From positions 47,380 through 85,616 of the forward strand of contig DAHXOK010000001.1 in the NCBI GenBank assembly GCA_027364935.1: a stretch of 38,237 nt of DNA, in the 5' to 3' direction. The notes beneath the pieces are model-generated. The model searched no databases and was not told the origin of the DNA. It saw only the letters and a list, made by a program, of their open reading frames with translations. The stretch is from Vulcanimicrobiota bacterium. GTDB taxonomy: Bacteria > Vulcanimicrobiota > Vulcanimicrobiia > Vulcanimicrobiales > Vulcanimicrobiaceae. The position numbers were made by a program, and so were the translations under genes. Position 1 is the stretch's first letter. Every line of letters starts with the position of its first letter. Shown in pieces: positions 1 through 7,773 of the stretch.

Positions 1-65
1 GCCATCGCCGGCCTACAGCGGCGGCTGTGCCGTAATTAAGTCCAATTGAAAATCCCGCAGTTGTT

Positions 66-1322
66 TTACTGGACGGCGCGGAATGCCGGCGCCATCGTAT
101 CCTGTTCGGCGCCCGTGATCCCAACTTTCGCTGCGATTTCCCGCCAGCCAGCCATCGTCTCGCGTAATCGCGTAATGGTCCGCAGCGCCTCGGTGTCTCG
201 GACGCGAAAGTATTGCGCGATGGATCGTGCGAGGTCGAGATCGAGCGCGTTGTCACTATCGTCGATATCGAGCGCTAATCCCAGCGAATCAGGATTCGGA
301 TTCATATCGTAGGCCGGAGAGAGTCTCCAGCCATTCGGCGTGAGCAAAAAACCGTGATTGCGCAGATGATCGTCGGTATTCGAGACCATGATGTTGAAGA
401 CGATTCGCGTCCACAGTTCCAAAAGGTCCGCGCCGGCTTCCGCCCCTTGTGAAGCGAGAACATCTGCGATCTCGAGGTAGCTCGCGCTCTCACCGTCGAC
501 GTGTCCAGTCAACGTCATCGCCGACGCAAAATGAATGCGTTCGCCAGCTTCTCGTCGGTCGAAGCGGCGCACCAGAAACGTGCGCGCGGCACCGCCAAAA
601 CGGCGGGCCGAGGCAGTAGGCACGCGGATGCCGCAGCGAGACGCCAATTCGTGCAGGACGTACTCCCACGCGCCGGTATCATGGCGATCGTTCACGCTCG
701 GGAACTTCGCGATCCAGAGATTCCCGTCGGGATCGCTCACTGACGCCTTCGGGCGAGCTCCGCCGAGTGACGCGCCGGGCGCGAGCAAGATGCGTAGTTG
801 CTCGTCGAGGCCCGCGTCGTCGTCTTCGTCGCTTTCGAACGCGCGGCTCGCTGCTTCGAGTTCGCGAATGCGTACGAAAGGGGGCGCCGCGATTGGGAGG
901 TCAGCGGCAAGAAAAGCGCCCGTATCGTCGAGTTTGAAACGGAGCGCCCCCGACCGAAACGCGTCATGAACACCGAGCAAGTAGTCCGATTCGCAGAGCC
1001 GCGCGTTGGCCGGCAGATTACCCGCGCGCTTGCGGCGTGCAAAACTGCGTTCGATCAAACGCCGTCCCCAGCGGTCGGGGCTCGAGTCGGCAAACATCCC
1101 GAACCGTCTGCGCCCATTGCGGGGATACTGCGGCCCGGCAAAGAGGCTGATATCCGGATCGAGCTGCTGCCGCGCCAGGTGGGGGTCGGTGAGCGCGACC
1201 TCTGAAAACGCAAATTCGAAGATCTCACCGGTTCCGCCGGCGCGCGCGTCGAGCAATCCGAGGTGCATCGGCTCTCGGTCAGGCGACCAGTCGGCGTAGA
1301 CGCCAATGCGACGATCGTTCAC
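66..1322 (-). CDS. hipA: HipA-family Ser/Thr kinase toxin
   Basis: This 418-residue protein has the two-part HipA layout: an N-terminal HipA-type domain (about 1-120) and a kinase-like C-terminal domain. The Gly-rich nucleotide loop LGGARPKA (about 191-198) is followed by an IAKFP lysine strand. The catalytic loop SNTDDHLRNHGF and the metal-binding SPAYDMNP segment are both intact, so the kinase should be active. In the family, HipA phosphorylates translation targets such as glutamyl-tRNA synthetase and causes growth arrest unless bound by HipB. The start is GTG at 1322, overlapping the hipB stop by 4 nt (GTGA), so the two genes are translationally coupled. The length is normal for HipA. The family call is firm; the target is not known from the sequence. 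Confidence 0.9.
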   Translation of the reverse strand: MNDRRIGVYADWSPDREPMHLGLLDARAGGTGEIFEFAFSEVALTDPHLARQQLDPDISLFAGPQYPRNGRRRFGMFADSSPDRWGRRLIERSFARRKRAGNLPANARLCESDYLLGVHDAFRSGALRFKLDDTGAFLAADLPIAAPPFVRIRELEAASRAFESDEDDDAGLDEQLRILLAPGASLGGARPKASVSDPDGNLWIAKFPSVNDRHDTGAWEYVLHELASRCGIRVPTASARRFGGAARTFLVRRFDRREAGERIHFASAMTLTGHVDGESASYLEIADVLASQGAEAGADLLELWTRIVFNIMVSNTDDHLRNHGFLLTPNGWRLSPAYDMNPNPDSLGLALDIDDSDNALDLDLARSIAQYFRVRDTEALRTITRLRETMAGWREIAAKVGITGAEQDTMAPAFRAVQ

Positions 1323-1627
1323 GTTTTCACATGTTGCCGGCGCTTCAGGCTCGCGTCCTGAAGGTAGCGCCCAATCGGATCGGTGGCGGCGACGGCGTCG
1401 AGGTCGGCGTCGAGTCCAAGCACGTGGAGCACCGAAGTGTAGGCGCCAATCGTCGCGCCGGGGCGGCCTTGCTCGATCCCGCGCAACGTCACACCCGACA
1501 TGCCGGCGCGCTCCGCGACAAGCGCCGCAGGGAGTCCGCGCCGGCGGCGCGCGCTGCGAATGCGCTCGCCAAGCTGACGCAAGCGACGCTGGACACGGGG
1601 GAGAAGAGTTGCGGTGGTCCTAGCCAT
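1319..1627 (-). CDS. hipB: HipB-like XRE-family antitoxin/repressor
   Basis: This 102-residue protein has an XRE-type helix-turn-helix at about residues 18-72 (LGERIRSARRRRGLPAALVA, then ERAGMSGVTLRGIEQGRPGA). It lies directly upstream of hipA and shares 4 nt with it, the usual antitoxin-first order. In this family HipB dimers bind an operator over their own promoter and neutralise HipA. A perfect 10-bp inverted repeat lies just upstream and overlaps the predicted -35 and -10 boxes, which supports autorepression. The ATG at 1627 is 7 nt past a TAGAAT -10 box and has no Shine-Dalgarno, so the mRNA is probably leaderless. Confidence 0.87.
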   Translation of the reverse strand: MARTTATLLPRVQRRLRQLGERIRSARRRRGLPAALVAERAGMSGVTLRGIEQGRPGATIGAYTSVLHVLGLDADLDAVAATDPIGRYLQDASLKRRQHVKT

Positions 1628-1631
1628 GGAC

Positions 1632-1670
1632 AGTATTCTAGCGCTTATCGCCGTTAACGTCTAGAATACT
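1632..1670 (-). promoter_or_regulatory. hipBA promoter and dyad operator
   Basis: A perfect inverted repeat, AGTATTCTAG (1632-1641) and CTAGAATACT (1661-1670), has 19 nt between its arms. On the minus strand a -35-like TAGACG (1663-1658) and a -10 TAGAAT (1640-1635) are 17 nt apart, so each box overlaps one arm. A bound repressor would cover both boxes. The -10 box ends 7 nt before the hipB ATG. Confidence 0.7.
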
Positions 1671-1731
1671 AGCACCAGTACGACCAGGCCATCGGACGGG
1701 GTGCACGGTGCTCGAGTTCGCAGCCTCCGGT

Positions 1732-1784
1732 GGCCGACAAGGCCGACAAAATCCTTGACGCCACGTTCGAGGTTCTGCTAGGCT
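1732..1784 (+). promoter_or_regulatory. Candidate promoter of the blaI-pump operon
   Basis: TTGACG (1755-1760) is followed after 18 nt by TAGGCT (1779-1784), which ends 9 nt before the blaI ATG. That would give a leaderless or nearly leaderless transcript. A tandem 9-bp repeat, GGCCGACAA (1732-1740 and 1741-1749), abuts the -35 box and might be a regulator site. I see no clear TACA/TGTA-type BlaI dyad. Confidence 0.4.
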
Positions 1785-1793
1785 CCTTGGCAC

Positions 1794-2201
1794 ATGAGGC
1801 GGCTATTACGGGTCAGCGGGAGCACGGCTTCGGCCCTGGGGCCGCTCGAAACCCCGGTGATGGAGGAGTTATGGCGCCGTGGGGGATGGTCGAGCGTGGC
1901 GGACCTCATGCCCATCTTTCGTGCGAGGTTTGCCTACTCGACGATCAAGACGATCCTCAACAACCTGGTCGAAAAGGGGCACCTGAAGAAGCGTTCCGCC
2001 GGCCGCGCCAACGAGTTCTCGGCTGCCGTCACGCGGCAAGCGTTCGAGGAGCGCATCGTGGCGGATTTGGTCAGGCCGCTCGTCACCCAGTATCGTAATC
2101 CGTTCTTGGCGCACATCGTCGATCAGCTTGACGACGAGGAGAGCGTCCGCGAACTCGAGCGCCTGTTAAAGAAGAAGCGCGAGACACGCCGCGATGGCTG
2201 A
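1794..2201 (+). CDS. BlaI/MecI/CopY-family repressor
   Basis: This 135-residue protein has the N-terminal winged helix of the BlaI/MecI/CopY family: LGPLETPVMEELWRRGGW, a recognition region around FAYSTIKTILNNLVEKGHL and the wing KKRSAGRANEFSAAVTR. A C-terminal dimerisation part follows (about 80-135). Family members are dimeric repressors inactivated by cleavage by a membrane M56 protease (BlaI, MecI) or by metal binding (CopY). I see no CopY-type Cys-x-Cys metal hook, so the protease route fits better. The next gene encodes an M56 protease and overlaps this one by 8 nt. The ATG at 1794 has no obvious Shine-Dalgarno. The inferred job is repression of the five-gene efflux operon it heads. Confidence 0.88.
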   Translation: MRRLLRVSGSTASALGPLETPVMEELWRRGGWSSVADLMPIFRARFAYSTIKTILNNLVEKGHLKKRSAGRANEFSAAVTRQAFEERIVADLVRPLVTQYRNPFLAHIVDQLDDEESVRELERLLKKKRETRRDG

Positions 2202-3156
2202 TCTGCTAACATTCATTCGGGAATGCGCGGCTTCGGGAGCATTGATTGGTTCGATGTGCGGCGCGCTCGTCGTGCCGTTCTTTGCATGGCTCGCGATTCG
2301 CGTGCTGGCACCGCATGTCAGGCGAATGAATGATGACGCCGGATGGCAGGCTCCACTCGCCGCAATCGCAGCGACGGCTCCGGCTGCGATCTTCCTCATG
2401 CTTGGCATCATTGGATTGGCCGGGTCGGTCTCGGCGGGATGCTTGAACTATCTTTGGGGCCGAGCGATGTTCGCTACCATCGCCACGTTGCTGCTTCTGG
2501 CGCTGTGCCGTGCCTCGTTGGGGGCGTATCGGCGGTTCCGGGACGTGCGCCGTTTGATGCGTGCATCGCGGCCTCCCGATGCGGCGCTGCGCGCGATCGC
2601 CGAGCGCTGCCGCGTGCGAGTTAGGACGCTGAGGTACGCGGAGCCGTTTTGCGCGCTCGCCGGTCTGTGGAGCCCCGTCGTATTGATCTCCTCACAGTCG
2701 CTCGGGCGCCTCAGCGTCGAAGAGCTGGAGGCCGCGCTCTTGCACGAGCGCGCCCACGCCGCTCGGCTCGATCACGCCCTCGGTGCCGCACTGAGCTTCT
2801 TTGCCGAGCTGCTCCCGTTGCCGGCCGGAGATCTGATCGAAACGTACGCGAAGGCACGCGAAGCCGCCGCAGATGAACGCGCTACCCGTGAGTGCGAGCC
2901 CGATGCGCTTGCGTCCGCGATCGTTCGCCTCGCCAGTGCCAAGCCGTTGCCGCGCGGAATCGCCGCGCTGACCGAAGATAGCCGGTCGATCAAGTACCGC
3001 ATTGCGGCCTTGCTCGAAGACCGCGCCGGACGCGTCACTCCACCCGCTCGGCGCATCGTAACCGTTACCTCATTGACCGCGATCGTCGTAACGAGCATCG
3101 CGCCCGCCGTTCTCTTCTCGCTCAACTTCATTGCGTGTACGGGGAAAGTAATGTGA
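2194..3156 (+). CDS. BlaR1-type M56 membrane metalloprotease
   Basis: This 320-residue protein has hydrophobic segments at about 13-38, 52-80, 91-107 and 290-312. The zinc site HERAH (184-188) is followed by a downstream acidic helix, AREAAADERA (221-230), that would supply the third ligand, as in peptidase family M56. In BlaR1/MecR1 this domain cleaves the partner repressor after a periplasmic sensor binds drug. Here the protein ends after the last membrane segment and has no penicillin-binding sensor domain, so the signal must be sensed differently or by a partner. The start overlaps blaI by 8 nt, and the next gene follows after 10 nt. I infer that it is the signal-transducing half of a BlaR/BlaI-like switch for the pump operon. 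Confidence 0.85.
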   Translation: MADLLTFIRECAASGALIGSMCGALVVPFFAWLAIRVLAPHVRRMNDDAGWQAPLAAIAATAPAAIFLMLGIIGLAGSVSAGCLNYLWGRAMFATIATLLLLALCRASLGAYRRFRDVRRLMRASRPPDAALRAIAERCRVRVRTLRYAEPFCALAGLWSPVVLISSQSLGRLSVEELEAALLHERAHAARLDHALGAALSFFAELLPLPAGDLIETYAKAREAAADERATRECEPDALASAIVRLASAKPLPRGIAALTEDSRSIKYRIAALLEDRAGRVTPPARRIVTVTSLTAIVVTSIAPAVLFSLNFIACTGKVM

Positions 3157-3166
3157 GGAGTTTCGT

Positions 3167-4582
3167 GTGATCCGACGGCTTCTTTTCGCATGCGCTGGAG
3201 TGCTAACCATCTTAGCAGTACTCGCCATTCCCGTGCTTGCCGCTCCGATGACGACCATGGCACCGGCGACGTCGGCGACCATGGCTCCGATGACGCAGTC
3301 GCCTGCGCAGATCGTTCACAACTCGATGGCAGGGACGAGCATGAACGGCGCAAGCGATGCAACGCCTTGGCGTGATGCGGTTTTCGCGCTCGTGGCCGTC
3401 ATTCTCGTTGGCGTACTCGTCCTGCGGCGTGACCGGAGCCCCTCGACCATTGGACTCGTCGCCGTTGCAGCACTCGTGGTGCTAGGTATGGCGTATGCGC
3501 AATCACGCAACTCGAGCACAGCGGCGAACATGGGCTCGATGCAGGGCGCGCGTGGCTCGGCTCCCGTGCCGGTGACGCTTGCGCGAGTTAGAGGGGGCGG
3601 TAGCGACGCGACCATCGCAGCACCTGCGAACGTCGAGCCATATTTCGTGCAGAACGTGATGGCGCGTGCACCGGGGCTGCTTGGTAATTTCTCGGCTTAC
3701 ACGGGAGATCGGGTCTACTCCGGAGAGATCGTCGCGCGACTGAACGAGCCTGAGCTGGGTTACGACGCGCAAGCGGCGCAGCAGAACGCGATCTCTATGG
3801 GCGCGCAAATGTCAGCGGCACGAGAAAACGTGCGGTACTGGAATGCCGAAATCGCGCGGGAACGCTATCTCCTCGGGCAAGGCGCCGTTTCGGTCCAGGA
3901 GTACCAAAACGAGCGTGCGCAGGCGGCCGCGGCGCGCTCGCAATACGAATCGGTGCGCGCGCAACTAGCGGCGGCGCAGGATACGGCGCATGCGCAAGAG
4001 GTGACGGCGGGTTACACGAGCGTGATCGTTCCGGACGACGGCGTCGTGATGAAGCGGCTTGTCGATCCCGGCGTCTACGTGCAAGCCGGAACGCCGATTT
4101 TGCAAATGGCGGTGATAAGCCATTTGCGCGTGCGAGCGCAAGTGGCACAGCAAAATCTCGGCGAGGTGCACGTCGGAACGCCGGTTGACGTGATGTTCGA
4201 CGACGGCAGGACGGTGCATGGTCGCATCTCTTCGATTTCGCCGGTCGTCGATCCCGATACGCACGTCGCAATCGCCGAAGCGATCGTGCCGAATCCCGGT
4301 GATTCCTACCAGCCCGGCGCTTTCGTGCACGTCATGCTGCACGCTCAAGGCAGTATCGCTCGAAACACGTTCGTGGTTCCGTCCGGTGCAATCGTCGGCG
4401 GAGAGACGGCGGCGGTCTGGGTCGATCGCAACGGGAGTGCGCACCGGGTCCCCGTGCGCGTGATCTCCGACGATGGGCTGTACGCGAGCGTCACGGGAGA
4501 TCTTCAAACCGGCGTGCGTGTGGTTGTGAGCGGCGCGGAAGACCTCGAAGAGGGTCAAGCAATCACGCCGGCCACTCAATGA
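3167..4582 (+). CDS. RND efflux periplasmic adaptor (MFP), Met-rich N-terminus
   Basis: This 471-residue HlyD/CusB-type membrane fusion protein has lipoyl half-motifs at about 153-195 and 283-315. They flank an alpha-helical hairpin at about 196-280 that contains the YLLGQGAVSVQEYQNERAQ turn. Beta-barrel and membrane-proximal domains follow to the C-terminus. The N-terminus is unusual: a signal-like segment (1-25), a Met-rich stretch (about 28-60: MTTMAP, TMAPMT, HNSMAGTSMN) and two further hydrophobic segments (71-87 and 95-111) before the adaptor fold. Met-rich tails are typical of copper or silver handling, so metal export is plausible but unproven. The start is GTG at 3167 with GAGGAG at 3155-3160. 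The last 4 nt overlap the permease start. Confidence 0.87.
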   Translation: MIRRLLFACAGVLTILAVLAIPVLAAPMTTMAPATSATMAPMTQSPAQIVHNSMAGTSMNGASDATPWRDAVFALVAVILVGVLVLRRDRSPSTIGLVAVAALVVLGMAYAQSRNSSTAANMGSMQGARGSAPVPVTLARVRGGGSDATIAAPANVEPYFVQNVMARAPGLLGNFSAYTGDRVYSGEIVARLNEPELGYDAQAAQQNAISMGAQMSAARENVRYWNAEIARERYLLGQGAVSVQEYQNERAQAAAARSQYESVRAQLAAAQDTAHAQEVTAGYTSVIVPDDGVVMKRLVDPGVYVQAGTPILQMAVISHLRVRAQVAQQNLGEVHVGTPVDVMFDDGRTVHGRISSISPVVDPDTHVAIAEAIVPNPGDSYQPGAFVHVMLHAQGSIARNTFVVPSGAIVGGETAAVWVDRNGSAHRVPVRVISDDGLYASVTGDLQTGVRVVVSGAEDLEEGQAITPATQ

Positions 4583-7500
4583 TAGCGTCGATCAAGGAAA
4601 CTGAGCGGAGCATCGCCGCATGGGCACTGCGCAACCCCTATGCGGTTTTCGCGGCGTTCTTTGCGATCGTCATCGGAGCGATCGCCGCGGTGCTGTTCTT
4701 GTTGCCGACCCGCATGATGCCGTACGTGCAAAGCCCGCTCATTTCCGTCGTCACGATGACGCCGGGCTACTCACCGCAAGAAGTCGAGACCTATTTCACC
4801 AAACCAATTGAAGAACGGATGACGGACCTGCAAGACGTGCGGTACATTCGCTCGTATTCGCAACAAGGCATCTCGATCGTCACGCTGCAGTTTCATTACG
4901 GCGCGAATATGCAGCGCGCACTCGTCGACGCGCAGCAGCTCGCGCAGCAAGCGCAGGCGGACCTTCCCTACGATCGTGCGAATCTCAAGCCGAGCTACGT
5001 CGTGCCGGTCGATCCGCTGAACACGCCGGTCCTGCAACTTGCAGTGACCGGCCAAGGCTGGGACCCGGTGCTGTTACGGCAGTTCGTCGCAAACACCGTC
5101 GTCGCCGATCTCAAGAGCGTGCCGGGGGTGGAGGTCGTCTTCCCGTTCGGCGGGTTGCAGCGGCAGATTCGAGTCAACGTCGACCGCGACGCGCTTGCCG
5201 CCGACCACCTTTCGATCCTGGACGTTCGCGATGCGCTCGACGCGCAAAACGTCAGCCGATCGGGGGGTGTGATCACCGGCGGTCCTTACGAAACGCTGAT
5301 CCGCGGCGACCAGCGCGCGCAGTCCGCGCAGAGCATGCTCGATTATCCTGTTGCGACGATGGGCGGCCGCACCGTGTATCTAAGCGACCTCGCAACCGTC
5401 ACCGACGGACCTGCTGAAGTACGCAGCACCTACCGTCTGAACGGAGAGAGCGCGGTCGAGGTTTCGGTTGTAGAAAACCCCGACGCCGGTTCGCCGCAAG
5501 TCATCGCGGCGGTGATGCAGCGTATCAAGCAAATCGAGGCGGCTCATCCCGGATTGCATTTCACGCGCGCCTACGATAACTCGCGATTTGTTGGGGACCT
5601 CACGCGCAATATGCTCGAGGAACTGATCATCAGCGTCATCCTCGCGGGCATCGTGTTGTTGGTGTTCCTCGAAGACGTCAGCGCGACGCTCATCGTCATG
5701 ACATCCGTGCCGACGTGCTTGGCCATCGCGGTTCTGCTGTTCGTGCCGATGGGTCTCTCGATCAACAGCTCCACCTTGATCGGATTGTTACTCGCCATCG
5801 GCCGTCTCGTGGACGATTCCATCGTCGTGATTCACTGGGTTCATAACAAACTGGAAGCCGGCAGTACTCCGGTGCGGGCGGCCATCGATGGAACGATGGA
5901 AGTGTTCTTGCCGATCGCGGCGGCCACCGGCGTTTCGGTGTTTGCGGTTTTTCCGATGCTGATGAGCGGCGGCATCACGCAGACCATGTTCGTCGGTCTG
6001 GTATGGCCTATTATCTTCGCGCTGCTCGCGGCGCTGATCGTTTCGGTGACGCTCACGCCCCTGCTGGCCGCGTACTTGTTCCAGCCGAAGGAGCTGCGCG
6101 CGCCGTTACGGACACGGCTCGACAGCGCAGTCACACGGATGTTGCGCCCGACGCGCGCCGCGCTGCGCGGGCTCGACGCAGTCTACCGTCGTAGTCTCTC
6201 CTGGAGCCTCGATCATCGCGGCATCGTCCTTGCGAGTGCAGCGCTTTTGACCTATATCGGCATTTCGCTCTATCCGTTCATCGGCCAGGAGATGATGCCG
6301 CTGGCCGACACCGGCCAAGCGTACGGATTTCTCGAGATGGATCCCGGCACGTCGTTCACCGCGACGAATGCGGCCAGCCGGCGAATCGAAGCGTTGCTCT
6401 TGCGCGACCGAGACGTAGAGAAAGTCTCCGCCGAGATCGGCGAGGACAACGGCAGCGACTATTTCACCGGCCAGCCTATGAATACCGCGAACGACGCGTC
6501 GTACATGATCACGTTCAAGCCCAAAGAGCGACGCAAGCGTTCGATTTGGCAGATCATGGACGCGATCTATGCCAAAGCGACGCGAACCATTCCGGGTATT
6601 CGACGGCTCGAATTCAAGGAGATGGGTTCCGACGTCATGGCCAGTAACAACGCGCCGATCGAAATGCTCTTGTATGGGCCGCGGCGTAATGAACTGTATC
6701 ATCTCGCGAGCGTGGTTGCCGATCAGGCGCGACTGATTCCCGGACTATACGAAGTCTCGACGAGTTCTTCGTACACGCAGCCCGAGGAAGACCTGGTGGT
6801 GGACCGGGCGCGTGCGTCTGAGATCGGTCTTACTCCGCAAGAAGTGCAGCAGCAGGCGTATTACGCGCTGCACGGCGGCCTAACCACGGAGTACTTCAAC
6901 CCGCCGAATCTGCGCCACGATACGATTGTAGTGCGATACGCGCGCGGAATGCGCAACCGTCTCGGCGACATTGCGAGCGTGCAGATCGTCGGCAAAGACG
7001 GCCAGTTGGTTCCGCTGAGCGCACTCGCTCACGTCGAACGCAGTATCGGGCCGTCGCTGATCGAGCACGACGATCTGCGCCCGAGCGTTTCCGTTCTCGG
7101 CTTCTACCGGCGCGGCGGTCCTGGCGAGATGAGCCTCGACACGAGCATTCTCATGCGCGGAATGGCGGCCGTGCCGTTCCCGCAAGGGTACGGCATGGAG
7201 ATGCGCGGCGACATGACCGAGATGATGCAGAGCTTCTCACGCCTGATCGCCGCGATGGAGATCGCAATCCTGTTCATCTTCCTGCTGCTCGCCGCGCAGT
7301 TCCGCTCGGTGATCCAACCGCTCGTGATGCTGTTTGCGATCCCGCTGCAACTGCTCGGGATTTTCGGTGCGCTTCTACTCGCGCACCAGTCGTTCTCGAC
7401 CGTCTCGATCCTCGGTATCGTGGCCGCCAACGGCATGGCCGTGAGCAACGCTATCTTGTTGCTCGACCTCATCATCCGCAAGCGGAAGGAAGGAATGACG

Positions 7501-7773
7501 CGACGCGATGCGATTCTCTACGCCGGCCCCGTTCGTCTGGCGCCGATTCTCATGACGACGATCGTGAGCATCATGGTACTCATCCCTGTAGCATTGTTTC
7601 CGAAGACGGGGATCGACGCGTACGCGCCGCTTGCAACCGTTATCATCGGCGGACTCGCGATTTCAACGGTGCTGACGCTCTTCGTCGTGCCCGTCTTGCA
7701 CGACGTGCTCGACGAATTGCCGACCTCGTGGCGCCGTGCCGTTACGCGCGGAGCGAAGGCCGCTGATGCATAG
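4579..7773 (+). CDS. RND-family efflux permease
   Basis: This 1064-residue inner-membrane proton antiporter has the internal two-fold repeat of AcrB/CusA-type pumps. TM1 lies at about 18-44, a first periplasmic porter loop follows to about 340, TM2-6 follow, then a second loop and TM8-12. The proton-relay pair Asp412-Asp413 lies in GRLVDDSIVV (TM4). The TM10 position that is Lys in AcrB is Ser956 here (GMAVSNAILLLD), as in many other RND groups with Asn or Ser nearby. The porter domain carries many Met residues, but I cannot place a CusA Met triad by eye. It overlaps the adaptor by 4 nt and the TolC-like gene by 8 nt. The substrate is undetermined: heavy metal is favoured by the Met-rich neighbours, drugs or lipids are possible. 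Confidence 0.93.
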   Translation: MIASIKETERSIAAWALRNPYAVFAAFFAIVIGAIAAVLFLLPTRMMPYVQSPLISVVTMTPGYSPQEVETYFTKPIEERMTDLQDVRYIRSYSQQGISIVTLQFHYGANMQRALVDAQQLAQQAQADLPYDRANLKPSYVVPVDPLNTPVLQLAVTGQGWDPVLLRQFVANTVVADLKSVPGVEVVFPFGGLQRQIRVNVDRDALAADHLSILDVRDALDAQNVSRSGGVITGGPYETLIRGDQRAQSAQSMLDYPVATMGGRTVYLSDLATVTDGPAEVRSTYRLNGESAVEVSVVENPDAGSPQVIAAVMQRIKQIEAAHPGLHFTRAYDNSRFVGDLTRNMLEELIISVILAGIVLLVFLEDVSATLIVMTSVPTCLAIAVLLFVPMGLSINSSTLIGLLLAIGRLVDDSIVVIHWVHNKLEAGSTPVRAAIDGTMEVFLPIAAATGVSVFAVFPMLMSGGITQTMFVGLVWPIIFALLAALIVSVTLTPLLAAYLFQPKELRAPLRTRLDSAVTRMLRPTRAALRGLDAVYRRSLSWSLDHRGIVLASAALLTYIGISLYPFIGQEMMPLADTGQAYGFLEMDPGTSFTATNAASRRIEALLLRDRDVEKVSAEIGEDNGSDYFTGQPMNTANDASYMITFKPKERRKRSIWQIMDAIYAKATRTIPGIRRLEFKEMGSDVMASNNAPIEMLLYGPRRNELYHLASVVADQARLIPGLYEVSTSSSYTQPEEDLVVDRARASEIGLTPQEVQQQAYYALHGGLTTEYFNPPNLRHDTIVVRYARGMRNRLGDIASVQIVGKDGQLVPLSALAHVERSIGPSLIEHDDLRPSVSVLGFYRRGGPGEMSLDTSILMRGMAAVPFPQGYGMEMRGDMTEMMQSFSRLIAAMEIAILFIFLLLAAQFRSVIQPLVMLFAIPLQLLGIFGALLLAHQSFSTVSILGIVAANGMAVSNAILLLDLIIRKRKEGMTRRDAILYAGPVRLAPILMTTIVSIMVLIPVALFPKTGIDAYAPLATVIIGGLAISTVLTLFVVPVLHDVLDELPTSWRRAVTRGAKAADA

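Noticed and set aside
7736-7765. GTG at 7736 as start of the TolC-family gene
   Set aside because: The 10 extra residues precede the signal peptide and lie within the permease gene. ATG 7766 has a better Shine-Dalgarno.
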